Positions 54,298 to 63,508 of a stretch of 64,000 bases of DNA are shown in pieces. The notes under the pieces were generated by a model, which saw only the letters and a list, made by a program, of their open reading frames with translations, made no database searches and had not been told where the DNA came from. Source of the DNA: Subtercola boreus. Lineage in GTDB: Bacteria > Actinomycetota > Actinomycetes > Actinomycetales > Microbacteriaceae. Numbering within the stretch: the stretch's first letter is position 1; every line of letters begins with the position of its first letter. The position numbers were made by a program, and so were the translations under genes. Where the stretch lies: the NCBI RefSeq assembly GCF_003399645.1, contig NZ_NBXD01000007.1:1-64000 (forward strand), given 5' to 3'.

Positions 54298-55241
54298 TGG
54301 ATCGACCCTCTCGCTACAGCGCGAACTGAATTCCCTGTCGACGAGACAATTGATTCGCGGGAGAGAGATTCCATCAGCTGAACGCTGCCCACCCCCAACC
54401 GTCTCAGCAGGGATGCGATCTGGTCTTGATGGTCATCGACGTGCTCGTCTCGGCTCTTGCGTCTCGGCACGATGATGGGAGAAATGCCCATTTCCAGCAA
54501 CTGCAAGATTGTACCCACGCCGGCATGTGTGATCACCACGTCTGCGCCCTGAGCTGCCTCGTCGAACTCCGTGGCCGACATGAGATTGTGCACCTCACCG
54601 GGAAGGTCGTTACGAGTTGTCACACCGAGCTGCCACGTTGTGGAATCATCGGCAAGCCCGCTATCGAGCACAGCGTCAATCAGCGAATCAAAGCGATACC
54701 GTTCGATAGTGCCAAGCGTCACGAACAGTCTTGGGACTGAGACAGTGTCTTTCGGGATGGTTTCGAATTCAGAGAGAACTCCCTCAATATGTTTCCAGCG
54801 TGAGTCGGCCCATTGTGCGTGCTGTGTGTACAGGTCGGCAGAGTGGAGAGCCCGGAGAATCCGGCCCGATAAAGAAGGTCCGTTTACCCGCGAGACGCTC
54901 TCGATATATGTGGTCTTGATCCCCCGGAGCTTCGCGAGCGGAAGCACGGATACAGCAAGAGCAGCCCCGGTGCTAATTGCCTCATCAAAGGACTCCCGTT
55001 TGAGGAGGGATCGCACCACGGACACCGTTTGCGCTGTCTTGATGAAGGCGCGAGGTCGTATATACGGGACGAACAGCACTCGTCGTCCCTCGAGTAAAGA
55101 TTCGCTTTGTGGCGAACGGAAGGTGATCCACAGTGAGTCTTCCGAAGCATCGAAGCGAGACGAAAGGCGAACAAGTTGAGCGAGATGGCCCCCCGTCGAG
55201 GCCACGAACAAAAACTTCCGCCCGGTATGAGATGTGCTCAT
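54294..55241 (-). CDS. Alg14-Alg13-like (MurG-type) glycosyltransferase, fused
   Basis: A 315-residue protein. The N-terminal half (KFLFVASTGGHLAQLVRL, the Gly-rich loop) resembles Alg14/EpsE-type subunits. The C-terminal half (RLFVTLGTIERYRFDSLID, VVITHAGVGTILQLLEMGISPIIVPR) resembles Alg13/MurG, which binds the nucleotide sugar. The two subunits are often separate in bacteria and are one polypeptide here. It probably adds the second sugar to the lipid-linked precursor. It is on the minus strand and is coupled to the GT4 gene. Confidence 0.85.
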   Translation of the reverse strand: MSTSHTGRKFLFVASTGGHLAQLVRLSSRFDASEDSLWITFRSPQSESLLEGRRVLFVPYIRPRAFIKTAQTVSVVRSLLKRESFDEAISTGAALAVSVLPLAKLRGIKTTYIESVSRVNGPSLSGRILRALHSADLYTQHAQWADSRWKHIEGVLSEFETIPKDTVSVPRLFVTLGTIERYRFDSLIDAVLDSGLADDSTTWQLGVTTRNDLPGEVHNLMSATEFDEAAQGADVVITHAGVGTILQLLEMGISPIIVPRRKSRDEHVDDHQDQIASLLRRLGVGSVQLMESLSRESIVSSTGNSVRAVARGSIQ

Positions 55242-55289
55242 GCGCCGTATTCCAATCCTTTGATCAGGCTGTGCCCGGAGGGCGGTTGG

Positions 55290-55454
55290 TCAAAAAGTAT
55301 CGATCGTGTCGGGGATGCCGCTCGCTGTCTCAAAGTCGCAGTGCGTGCATACATAGATCACTCCGGCGAGGCTGCCCCCACCTTCGTCAATGACATTTGT
55401 CTCTTCGAGGTCGTTACCACAGCGCGGGCAACGACCCCTCCGTTTGGTAGACAT
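55290..55454 (-). CDS. Small zinc-ribbon protein inside the polysaccharide cluster
   Basis: A 54-residue protein read from ATG 55454 (MSTKRRGRCPRCGNDLEETN...). Two CxxC knuckles, CPRC and CTHC, 27 residues apart, form a zinc ribbon. It starts six bases after the pyruvyltransferase stop and ends 49 bases before the next gene, so it sits in the operon. Codon use looks like that of its neighbours. Function unknown; a small regulatory or nucleic-acid-binding protein is possible. Confidence 0.6.
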   Translation of the reverse strand: MSTKRRGRCPRCGNDLEETNVIDEGGGSLAGVIYVCTHCDFETASGIPDTIDTF

Positions 55455-55459
55455 GAGAT

Positions 55460-56290
55460 TCATTCTGATTTACCCCAGAGGTCCAGGGGAAAAGCCCCGA
55501 GCAGTGGCTGAGCGTCCCATTCAAGGAGATCTTCACCGCCCAGCCGCACCGCCTCCGACACCGAGCTGGCGGGGCTGAACGAGGATCGACCGGAGCCGTA
55601 GTAATAGTCCTCGTACTTGAACATGGCTTCGCTGGGCGAGCGAACGAGCCGAGCTGGAACTCCTAGCGAGTCAGCGAGGACAATCGCGTGCAAAGACGAG
55701 CCGACGACAAGTTCCGCATGGGCAATCCTGCCGATGATTTTTAAGAGGGGACTGCGCGGGCTCAACGGGTTCAGGTCAGAAGGGGTGTTTGAATGGTCGT
55801 TCAAGTTTGGGATGACGAGCACGCGATCTGGCACCTCGGGGGGCGCCCAAGTCGAACGGGGCCAAATGTGCCCGACAAGAAGTCCCGGGTCTCCAAAGAC
55901 TTCCGGCGTGCCGATTCCGCGCTTCATTAATGCGTTCCGCGTTAGGGGGCCGCGCACGGCGCGAACGTCCAGCCGAGCGTACCGGTGAAGGCTAGGGTCG
56001 ACCTTTCCGTTAATTCCTGTGCCCCAAACAACATCGCCATTTCGAGCAAAGTGCATGATCGATCCAACGGTCAGGAGACGTTTGGAACGCCCGAAAGAGG
56101 TCGGGCCTACTAAGTTGTTTATTGCGAGAAGGCGTTCGACGATTTTCGGCCCTAGCAAATCACCGAAGTTGTTCTTTCGCGGGCCGATCGGAAACTTGCG
56201 CCCGATCCGACCCGGCAATCGTGGTTCGCGAGGATTCCAGTTCACTACCTTTACCTGCGGGATAGCAGACTCCTTCCGAAGGGCGGACAC
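55460..56290 (-). CDS. Polysaccharide pyruvyltransferase family protein
   Basis: A protein of about 276 residues that would add a pyruvate ketal to a sugar of the polymer, using phosphoenolpyruvate. NNFGDLLGPKIVERLL is the family's N-terminal motif, and ELVVGSSLHAIVLADSLGVPARLV is the strongly conserved C-terminal SSLHA block. The start is uncertain: GTG 56290 (VSALRKESAIPQ), eight bases after the upstream gene, is the best choice. The same frame stays open further upstream inside the rhamnosyltransferase-like gene, but without homology. Confidence 0.85.
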   Translation of the reverse strand: MSALRKESAIPQVKVVNWNPREPRLPGRIGRKFPIGPRKNNFGDLLGPKIVERLLAINNLVGPTSFGRSKRLLTVGSIMHFARNGDVVWGTGINGKVDPSLHRYARLDVRAVRGPLTRNALMKRGIGTPEVFGDPGLLVGHIWPRSTWAPPEVPDRVLVIPNLNDHSNTPSDLNPLSPRSPLLKIIGRIAHAELVVGSSLHAIVLADSLGVPARLVRSPSEAMFKYEDYYYGSGRSSFSPASSVSEAVRLGGEDLLEWDAQPLLGAFPLDLWGKSE

Positions 56291-56297
56291 CGGCCGA

Positions 56298-57131
56298 TCA
56301 AATTTTGGAGAACCGGCGTGCGATGGTCTTGTATTTGCTGCTTCGTTCCAAACGCGCCTTGTATCCAAGGAGCGAAATACTGACCTTCTTCGATAGTGAC
56401 GGTGGTGTCTTGAGCCCGGCCCAATCGACACTGAATCGTTCATCCTGAGACGACAGGCGCGGAATTCCCACTTGGGTCTGCACAGTGTTGGCCGAATGCA
56501 TCGCCCGAAGCCAAACAGGCGAGTGCCAAACCGTCTTGATCTGCTCGGTCTTCCGCACCTTGTGGTGCTGCTTGAAGTAAACACCGAGGTAGGGGACGCC
56601 GTTGTCGGGCGAGGCTTCGATGAGTGACATGAACGGATTGGACCGCCACAATCCGGAGAATAGAGCACCTTCACAAGCTCGTAGCCCGATTGGATAATCC
56701 ACGAAGAGGCGGTCCTGATTAGCGAAGTGTGATTGAACATTCGAAAGATAATCTCGAGCAATAGCGTCGTCGTTATCCAGACGCGTGCTGATGAGAGGTC
56801 GTTCGTCGGTCAACCCCTCGGTCTTCAACCGCTGGCCCATCGTGGCGTTTGTCATGCCGGAAACAAACAGCGGAATCAACACATCGCCAAACGACCGCAT
56901 TTTTTGCTTGAACCAGTCTGGGCTCGCTTCATCACAGAAAACTACCCACCTGAAGTCAGCCCCGACTTGGCCCGCAACCGATGGGAGGCAGAATGTCTCA
57001 AACTCGACCAGGCGGGCTCGTAGCCACTCAGAATCCAGCCGTTGCTCCAACGGACCGTATTCCAGTGTGGTGAGGATGTTGAATTTGGTCAGCAGTAGAT
57101 GGTTGAACCTGACATTTGCATGGCTACTCAT
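56298..57131 (-). CDS. Putative rhamnosyltransferase-like glycosyltransferase
   Basis: A 277-residue protein. NHLLLTKFNI near the start, FRWVVFCDEASPDWFKQKM, and ISTRLDNDDAIARDYL (a DxD-like DND metal site) match the putative rhamnosyltransferase family (PF11316-type, GT-A fold). ATG 57131 is preferred because GGGGGAG lies about 10 bases upstream; a TTG at 57158 is in frame. It is the first gene of the minus-strand transferase operon. Confidence 0.78.
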   Translation of the reverse strand: MSSHANVRFNHLLLTKFNILTTLEYGPLEQRLDSEWLRARLVEFETFCLPSVAGQVGADFRWVVFCDEASPDWFKQKMRSFGDVLIPLFVSGMTNATMGQRLKTEGLTDERPLISTRLDNDDAIARDYLSNVQSHFANQDRLFVDYPIGLRACEGALFSGLWRSNPFMSLIEASPDNGVPYLGVYFKQHHKVRKTEQIKTVWHSPVWLRAMHSANTVQTQVGIPRLSSQDERFSVDWAGLKTPPSLSKKVSISLLGYKARLERSSKYKTIARRFSKI

Positions 57132-57407
57132 CGTGCTGATCTCCCCCTGTTTGCTCAACTGATGAGACGTGGCGCTGCGAACGCCCCGTCACCCCCATCA
57201 GAGGGCCTCATACTAGCGGCCTTGTGTTTCCAAAATGATTCGCAAGGCCGTTGGGCATCCCGCAACCTCTCCGAAACGTAGGAGGCATATCCTTGGGGTT
57301 CTCAATCTGCATCTGCCCTCAGATGCGCACATCCGCCTCCGAATCCCGCCTACGACGTCATCAGACACGCCACGAGAGAACCCGCATTGCGAGAAGGATT
57401 GCACCAG
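57132..57407. promoter_or_regulatory. Divergent promoter region of the polysaccharide cluster
   Basis: This 276-base non-coding gap separates the divergent transferase operons. It holds a perfect 7-bp hairpin GCATCTG-CCCT-CAGATGC (57309-57326) and an 8-bp inverted repeat CGGCCTTG...CAAGGCCG (57217-57224 and 57243-57250). GAGAAGGA (57391-57398) is the ribosome binding site of the plus-strand operon. No confident promoter hexamers were assigned. Confidence 0.5.
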
Positions 57408-58463
57408 ATGGGCAAGAAGAATTCTGTGAATGTCTCCGCCGAACGGCCACCTGTCAGGGTGCTGCAGTCGACGAAAAAGCCCGTTGGGGGTACGGAGTAC
57501 GTCACGTCCCTGGTGGAGGGCGCAGCACCTGAGGTGACAAACGTGTTCTTCACTTGGCGGATAGCGCTTTTCGGGAAGTTCGACGTCTTTCACGCCCACT
57601 GGCCCGAATATTGGATCCGCAACAGGAATCCGACAAAGTCGCTCGCCCAGAAGATCTTGTTTCCCTCCATGATGGTCTGTCTGGGTCTGCGCGGAATTCC
57701 GATCGTTCGCACTCTGCATAACGTGGTGCCGCACGAGAAAAGTACCCGTATCGAACAGATGCTGTTGCAGTTGTTCGACCGTCGTACCGACCTTTTCATT
57801 CGGCTCAACTCGGCTACTCCGGTGGCGGATGGAGCGAGTGTCGTCACCATCCCACATGGCGGATATATCGAAACGTATGGGTCATACCCTTGTCCAGAGC
57901 CAGTTCCAGGTCGTCTGCTCTACTTCGGCCATGTACGCGCATATAAGGGGCTGGACAGCCTCCTCTCCGCATTCCGCGCCAGCACAAGAACTGATCTCAG
58001 CCTGCGGATTGTGGGCAGTCCTAAGGGCGAAGCTCTGTCAGATCTCGTCAGATCCGCCTCGTTAACCGACACGCGTATCTCATCGAGACTGGAATTTGTC
58101 GACGATTCCACCCTGGTTTCTGAAATCGGACAGAGCGCTCTAGTCGTGCTCCCCTACCGCGACATGCACAACTCGGGTGCTCTTCTCGCGGCGTTGTCGC
58201 TTGCTCGGCCGGTACTAGTGCCACAGAGCAAGTCAAATCAAATCCTGGCTGACGAAGTTGGTCTGGACTGGGTGGTGCAATATGAAGGTCCCTTGACTGC
58301 AGAGATAATCGAATCTGCCGCCCATCGGGCGAGACAATGGTCCGAGAAGAACCCTTCACGTCGTCCGGATCTCAGTTCCCGTAGTTGGGTGCATCTGGGC
58401 GAGCTGCACTATCTTGCCTATCTTCAGGCGCTGGGCTCGGCCAGACCCGCCGCCCGAAAGTGA
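57408..58463 (+). CDS. GT-B glycosyltransferase
   Basis: A 351-residue protein. GKFDVFHAHWPEYWIRN and GIPIVRTLHNVVPHE form the acceptor side. GRLLYFGHVRAYKGLDSLLSAF opens the donor domain, and VVLPYRDMHNSGALLAALSLARPVLVP gives the C-terminal helix. It resembles GT4 and GumK-like enzymes of exopolysaccharide pathways. The start is ATG 57408, with GAGAAGGA about 9 bases upstream; TTG 57387 is an alternative. It is the first gene of the plus-strand operon. Confidence 0.82.
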   Translation: MGKKNSVNVSAERPPVRVLQSTKKPVGGTEYVTSLVEGAAPEVTNVFFTWRIALFGKFDVFHAHWPEYWIRNRNPTKSLAQKILFPSMMVCLGLRGIPIVRTLHNVVPHEKSTRIEQMLLQLFDRRTDLFIRLNSATPVADGASVVTIPHGGYIETYGSYPCPEPVPGRLLYFGHVRAYKGLDSLLSAFRASTRTDLSLRIVGSPKGEALSDLVRSASLTDTRISSRLEFVDDSTLVSEIGQSALVVLPYRDMHNSGALLAALSLARPVLVPQSKSNQILADEVGLDWVVQYEGPLTAEIIESAAHRARQWSEKNPSRRPDLSSRSWVHLGELHYLAYLQALGSARPAARK

Positions 58464-58482
58464 AACGAAAGGATTCAGACTC

Positions 58483-59235
58483 TTGAGAACCCTCATTTAC
58501 ACAATCGCGCAAAACGGATACGACACGGCATTTTTGTCGTGTATCGCAAGTCAGAGGGCCTACGCGAAACGTTTGGGGGCCGAGTATGTATCAGTCAATA
58601 AGCCGAAGCGCATCGAAGACACCGCGCTGAGCGCCTGGCTGAAGATCCCTTTGATGATCAATGCGCTCGAGTCCGGGTACGACTGGGTCGTCTATATTGA
58701 CGCCGATTGCGAGGTGAAGAGCACCGCCCCAGACTTTCGGCACGAACTCGCCGATCTCGAGGATGACGTCTTCATGGCCCTCGGTCGATCAGGTCGACTC
58801 AACTCGGGAGTCATGATGGCTAGACGATCTGACAGATCTGTCGCTTTCTTTCGCCGGGTGCTCGATAGCATGACGGAGAGCATTCCTGGGGAGGACAGAC
58901 TGACGCTGAAGTACGAGAACGGAAACGTCATCTTCGTTGCAAGAACATCAGGCGGAGTGGCCGTCATTCCGTCGGTGTGGAACAACACAATCGACCCAGA
59001 GTTGAGCGACAACGTGCGTCATTATACCGGTAACCTGCGCCCACTGTTGAAACGTTCCCTCTTTCGGGAGGTTCAATACCAGGTTCTCAAGAGGGTTGGA
59101 GCCCGCCAGCTGTCGAAGTTCCAGAGCCAACCAGAGTCTAGGGACAGCGACTTTGCGCAGGCCCTGAAGCGTGTTGAGAATGCGAGCGTCGCCGCCTTCC
59201 CAACTCTTACGGCCCGATCAAGATCCGAGGCCTGA
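58483..59235 (+). CDS. GT-A type sugar transferase with DxD motif
   Basis: A 250-residue protein. LIYTIAQNGYDTAFLSCIAS opens the fold. YDWVVYIDADCEVKS holds the DxD metal/nucleotide-sugar site, and LNSGVMMARRSDRSVAFF follows as in galactosyltransferase-type (GMA12/MNN10-like) enzymes. The start is TTG 58483, with AAAGGA nine bases upstream, 19 bases after the previous gene. The sugar is unknown. Confidence 0.72.
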   Translation: MRTLIYTIAQNGYDTAFLSCIASQRAYAKRLGAEYVSVNKPKRIEDTALSAWLKIPLMINALESGYDWVVYIDADCEVKSTAPDFRHELADLEDDVFMALGRSGRLNSGVMMARRSDRSVAFFRRVLDSMTESIPGEDRLTLKYENGNVIFVARTSGGVAVIPSVWNNTIDPELSDNVRHYTGNLRPLLKRSLFREVQYQVLKRVGARQLSKFQSQPESRDSDFAQALKRVENASVAAFPTLTARSRSEA

Positions 59236-59236
59236 G

Positions 59237-60670
59237 GTGAAGCTTCCAACTGTGCGTGTCGCCGGTACATGCTTGCTCTTGGCGATGCTCGCTGCTGCGC
59301 TGATTTTCGGTGCGTTGACTTTGACTTCTCGTCTTGGTTCTACAAATTCTTTCGTCTTGATCGTCGGGGGCGCGGTCGTTGTAGCGTTGTGCTGCTTGCC
59401 GAAGGACTGGCTGCCCTCAGCGGCTCTTGCCATTTTTCTTGTTGTGCCTCGCGTCGCGTTGTCCGAAAATGACTTCCTCAATACCATTACGCCATCGTTC
59501 ATCATTCTGGTTGTTTGGTACGCACGGTCGATTTTCGCGCCGAGACCAGAGTTCGCTGCAGTGAAAAGCCGCGTCGGCGTCGCCTACAAGCTCATCGCTG
59601 GCGCACTGCTCGCGTGGCTCGCCGCCAGCGTGTTTACGAACGGCCTTTTACAAACGAGTCTGGCGTGGTGTCTCGACCTTGCTGTGCTCGGCCTCCTCAT
59701 CGTGCTCGTTCCGGTGCCTGCAAACGCCATCGCGAACCTGCAGCGCACATTCCTGTGGGCGGCGGTTCTTATGGCTGCATATTGCTCCGTTGAGTTCTTA
59801 GTACAACGTAATTTTCTATTCGACCCGATTTACGCCGCACTGAACATCGTGCCCGCCCAGCATTGGTCGGTTTACCGAGCGTCGGGTTCTTTAGGCCACC
59901 CGCTCTACGCAGGTCTTTTTTTCTCCATGGCGTTCGGCGTAGCCTTTGGGAAGCGCCTTGAAGGTGGCAGCAACAAATACCTCCTGGTTGCCGGAATAAG
60001 CATGCTGGGCGTACTTACCACGGTTTCACGAAACAGCCTCGGAGCAGTCGCGATCGCTGCGGGAGTGATTATTCTCCCGAACTTGTTCCGACGTTCATCG
60101 CTGAGCCCTCCAGCAAAGATCGCCTTGGCGGCTGCGGTTGTGGGTGGAGTGTTCGGCATCACACAGGCCTCCGCATTTCAAGATCGCCTCGATTCAGATG
60201 AAGCACAGGGTTCAACCAACGCGCGTGGCGTCATCGTGGACTTGGCTTTTCAAGTAGCTCAGGCGTCTCACTGGATCGGTTCTGGCCCTGGGTCCTCGGT
60301 GAGTGCGGCCGCACCGCTCAACCCGCGTGGCGTAATCATTGAGAGTGCCTACCTTCAGCTTTTGATCAGCGTCGGTATCCCTGGATTGCTTTTGTTCGCG
60401 CTTCTTATTGCCGGTGGGGTACTTACGGCGATCAAGTACAACGCCTATGCAGGCCTTGGATGCCTTGCGGCGTATGCCGTCTCAGTAGGGTTCTTCAATG
60501 TTCTCGAGTCGAGCAGGCCGACCATTCTCTTGCTGGGATTTGCCCTCCTCATGGCTTGGCGTGATCGGCCAATCGAAATTGGAGAAAATGACCCCATGAA
60601 ACCACCGGTCGGTGCCCTGTCCATGAGGACTGCCCCTACGAACAATGCGGTGGGGGCGAGATCGAGATGA
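59237..60670 (+). CDS. O-antigen ligase / Wzy-like polymerase family membrane protein
   Basis: A 477-residue membrane protein with 11-12 hydrophobic segments. A large loop near residues 330-385 contains GVIVDLAFQVAQASHWIGSGPGSS, which resembles the conserved GxGxxS-type region of the Wzy_C/WaaL family, and SAYLQLLISVGIPGLLLFALL follows. It probably polymerises repeat units outside the membrane. The start is GTG 59237, one base after the previous stop; it overlaps the flippase gene by four bases. Confidence 0.82.
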   Translation: MKLPTVRVAGTCLLLAMLAAALIFGALTLTSRLGSTNSFVLIVGGAVVVALCCLPKDWLPSAALAIFLVVPRVALSENDFLNTITPSFIILVVWYARSIFAPRPEFAAVKSRVGVAYKLIAGALLAWLAASVFTNGLLQTSLAWCLDLAVLGLLIVLVPVPANAIANLQRTFLWAAVLMAAYCSVEFLVQRNFLFDPIYAALNIVPAQHWSVYRASGSLGHPLYAGLFFSMAFGVAFGKRLEGGSNKYLLVAGISMLGVLTTVSRNSLGAVAIAAGVIILPNLFRRSSLSPPAKIALAAAVVGGVFGITQASAFQDRLDSDEAQGSTNARGVIVDLAFQVAQASHWIGSGPGSSVSAAAPLNPRGVIIESAYLQLLISVGIPGLLLFALLIAGGVLTAIKYNAYAGLGCLAAYAVSVGFFNVLESSRPTILLLGFALLMAWRDRPIEIGENDPMKPPVGALSMRTAPTNNAVGARSR

Positions 60671-62130
60671 CTCAGGCGGATGACACAGCGTTCCGCAACA
60701 AGGCCTTGACCGGAGTCAAGTGGGTAGCTGCCGACAAGTGGAGCAACCGTCTGATGGGGCTAGTGGTCCTGACGGTTCTGGGTCGCCTGCTGTCTCCGGC
60801 CGACTTCGGATTGGTTGCGCTTGCTAGCGCGTTTATGGCGTTTGCCAACGTCTTTGTCGACCAGGGATTTGGTCGCGGACTCGTCCAACGGGCAGAACTC
60901 TCGAGGATTTACACCAATACGGCCTTCTGGACTTCAGTCATTTCCTCGGGCGCTCTCGCGTTGATTTCCTTCCTGCTGGCGCCGCAGCTGGCGGAGCTTT
61001 TTGGGGACGGAGAGTCCCTGACTCCAATCATCCGATGGCTTTCGGTCGGCCTCGTCCTTAACGCCTTGTCTTCCGTTCCAGCTGCGTTACTTGAGAGGGA
61101 CTTCAAATTTCGCTCTCTCGCAATCCGACGATTTTCGGGAACAATGGTCGGTGGCATTGCGGCAATCGTTTCCGCCTTTGCAGGCTTCGGGGTATGGAGC
61201 CTCGTGATCCAGACCCTCCTCGCATCCATCGTCGGGCTCGTCACGCTCTGGGTGGAGAGCAGGTGGCGCCCAAATTTTGAGTTCAGCTACTCCGCCCTCA
61301 AAGACCTCTGGAGCGTGGGCGGCTCTATTATCGGTATGGAGCTGATCGGACTGGTGAATTCCCAGGCCGATCGGCTGCTCATCGGGGCCGTTCTGAGCGC
61401 CGAGGCGCTTGGCTATTACTACCTCTCCGTGCGTCTGGTTTCGATCATGGTGGAGCTATTTTCGTCTGTCTTCTCGGGTGTATCGCTTACGACGTTCTCA
61501 CGGCTCCAACACGACAGACCGCGGCTGCTCGCATGGTTCTACAAGCTCACCAGTCTCAGCAGCACATTCGCGATTCCATTCTTCGCTCTTGGTGCGATCA
61601 CGGCTCCCGTGCTGATTCCCCTCGTATTCGGCGAACAATGGGAACAAAGCGTAATCATCATGAGGGTCCTCTGTTTCCTCGGGGCCCTCAACGCCGTGGC
61701 TTACTACGACCGAAGCGTTCTAATTGCAGTGGGGCGAGCCAGGTCCGCGCTGTTCTTGACGCTCGGGCAGAGCCTGTTGGGTGTAGTGCTGGTGCTCATT
61801 GCTCTGCCCTACGGCGTGGTCGCGGTAGCACTAGGGGTCACCCTCCGCCAGTACATCTACTGGCCTCTGCGGCTCTATATTTTGAAAAAGAACGTCGGTG
61901 TAGACCCAAAGAAGTATTGGTCCCAGTGGTTCCGACCATTCTTGGTGTCCCTGGTGGCCGTCGGAGGGTCCATTCTGCTGGGCTCATTATTCCCACAGCT
62001 TGTTTCAGTGCCCTTCGCCTTTCTTCTAGTACATGCAGGTTGGGCCCTAATCGTGTTCGGAATTGGTACTTGGCTGATCAACAAGACGGTCTACCACGAC
62101 GTAATGAGGATCGTTCGAAAAAAATTGTGA
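60667..62130 (+). CDS. Wzx-type polysaccharide flippase
   Basis: A 487-residue MATE/MOP-fold membrane protein with 12-14 helices. The N-terminus (GVKWVAADKWSNRLMGLVVL, LGRLLSPADFGLVALASAFM) is typical of the polysaccharide biosynthesis/oligosaccharide flippase family. It moves lipid-linked repeat units across the membrane. ATG 60667 overlaps the polymerase-like gene (ATGA). The pair matches Wzx/Wzy-dependent assembly, together with the BY-kinase at 40636. Confidence 0.9.
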   Translation: MTQADDTAFRNKALTGVKWVAADKWSNRLMGLVVLTVLGRLLSPADFGLVALASAFMAFANVFVDQGFGRGLVQRAELSRIYTNTAFWTSVISSGALALISFLLAPQLAELFGDGESLTPIIRWLSVGLVLNALSSVPAALLERDFKFRSLAIRRFSGTMVGGIAAIVSAFAGFGVWSLVIQTLLASIVGLVTLWVESRWRPNFEFSYSALKDLWSVGGSIIGMELIGLVNSQADRLLIGAVLSAEALGYYYLSVRLVSIMVELFSSVFSGVSLTTFSRLQHDRPRLLAWFYKLTSLSSTFAIPFFALGAITAPVLIPLVFGEQWEQSVIIMRVLCFLGALNAVAYYDRSVLIAVGRARSALFLTLGQSLLGVVLVLIALPYGVVAVALGVTLRQYIYWPLRLYILKKNVGVDPKKYWSQWFRPFLVSLVAVGGSILLGSLFPQLVSVPFAFLLVHAGWALIVFGIGTWLINKTVYHDVMRIVRKKL

Positions 62131-62148
62131 ACCCGCGGTGTTCACGTT

Positions 62149-63255
62149 ATGCGGACGGAAGCGACGTGGGCTAGCGTTCGCTTCATGGGGAACCGGCAGT
62201 CAATCGCAGAGCGTTTCGACGCGAGGAGAAATAGTCTCAATTTCATCAGGCTCACTTTGGCCGGGCTGGTAGTTATCGCTCACACATGGCCGGTCGGCGG
62301 ATACGGCTCGACACCCTTTCTTGGCGACCAGGACATTGGGGATTGGGCCGTCGCCGGATTCTTTACCATCTCGGGGTTTCTCATCACTGGCAGCCGACTT
62401 GCATCGAGTTCTGCCCGAAGCTACTACTGGAAGCGATTTCTTCGAATCTACCCAGGCTTTCTCGCGGCCCTTCTTGTGGTTGCCTTCGTGGCGGCACCGG
62501 TAGCAGGATTAATCAATTCAAACGGCTCGTACCAAATCGTGGATGGCATCACTTACGTCCTAAAGAACCTCGGTTTATTCATATTTCAGCGGGACATTGG
62601 TAATACGCTCACCGGGATGCCATTTGATGAGGCCTGGAATTCCCCATTGTGGACTCTGTCCTACGAGGCGGCTTGCTACGTAGTGGTCGGAGTACTTGTC
62701 TCGTTCCTGCCGCGTCGTCACGTGCGGTGGGTGGTGATTTGGGTTTTGGTCTTATGTGTCGCTGTCACGATCCCACAGGCGATAGACGCCGTAAACTTGC
62801 CATTGTTGTTCGCGCGCGGCTTGCGGCTTGGAGGCTTTTTTGCAGCAGGCGCGACGCTGTACTTCTTCCGTGGAGCCGTACCCCTCACAGGTCTCCTTGC
62901 CGCATGCGCGGCCGGTCTCACTGCAGTGACGATGTATCTCGGAGTGTTTCAAGCACTGGCTGGTTTGCCCGTTGCCTATCTTTTGCTCTATCTGGGTTCG
63001 ACGCTTCCGTTCCACCGGATTGGCGTACCAAACGATATTTCGTACGGAATTTATATTTATGGATTCCCGATTCAGCAATTGCTCGCGATGAGCCTCTCGG
63101 ATCTGTCAGTGCCGATTCCGGTCTTCGTGGCGCTTTCCTTGGGGCTGACCATGCCGCTTGCGCTAGCGTCATGGTTCGTCGTTGAAAAGCCCGCCCTGCG
63201 GCTCAGGCGCCTTCCCTCGAGTCGACGTATCCACGAGCAATCCTGGCCGGCGTAG
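62149..63255 (+). CDS. Acyltransferase 3 family membrane protein
   Basis: A 368-residue polytopic protein. LNFIRLTLAGLVVIAHTWPVGG carries the motif R and His typical of acyltransferase-3 O-acetylases. DWAVAGFFTISGFLITGS and YYWKRFLRIYPGFLAALL are the next family blocks, and the C-terminal VEKPALRLRRL is also characteristic. It probably O-acetylates or succinylates the polysaccharide. Neither ATG 62149 nor ATG 62185 (MGNRQSIAERF) has a strong ribosome binding site. Confidence 0.87.
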   Translation: MRTEATWASVRFMGNRQSIAERFDARRNSLNFIRLTLAGLVVIAHTWPVGGYGSTPFLGDQDIGDWAVAGFFTISGFLITGSRLASSSARSYYWKRFLRIYPGFLAALLVVAFVAAPVAGLINSNGSYQIVDGITYVLKNLGLFIFQRDIGNTLTGMPFDEAWNSPLWTLSYEAACYVVVGVLVSFLPRRHVRWVVIWVLVLCVAVTIPQAIDAVNLPLLFARGLRLGGFFAAGATLYFFRGAVPLTGLLAACAAGLTAVTMYLGVFQALAGLPVAYLLLYLGSTLPFHRIGVPNDISYGIYIYGFPIQQLLAMSLSDLSVPIPVFVALSLGLTMPLALASWFVVEKPALRLRRLPSSRRIHEQSWPA

Positions 63256-63508
63256 TCGGGCTTCGAAGAGGCCAATTGCACCGATGCCCGAACTGCGAAG
63301 TCGGAGGCGGTCGAGAGCGTCGATGATCCAGAGGCCGGTGAGCAACTGCATCCTTCGGGTTAAAAGCCCTCCCGCCACGCCGCGGAGTTGTTGAATCGCT
63401 AGCGAATATCACGACATGTCCATATACTCCGGAGAGATAGCCCCCTCTTTGGGGGTGGTGACTGCGAACTCTCATCGGGGTTGTTCGCATCGCCGGTTTG
63501 GGAGCATC
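63256..63508. promoter_or_regulatory. Intergenic region with a candidate promoter and 5' hairpin
   Basis: A 253-base gap. TATACT at 63423-63428 is a reasonable -10 element with a weak -35. About 13 bases later, CCCCC-TCTTT-GGGGG (63441-63455) could form a hairpin near the 5' end of the transcript. GGGAG before GTG 63509 is the ribosome binding site. No gene is seen in the gap. Confidence 0.45.

Noticed and set aside
55460-56761. 433-residue version of the pyruvyltransferase
   Set aside because: The N-terminal 157 residues overlap the rhamnosyltransferase-like gene in another frame and show no pyruvyltransferase similarity. A start near 56290 fits the family.
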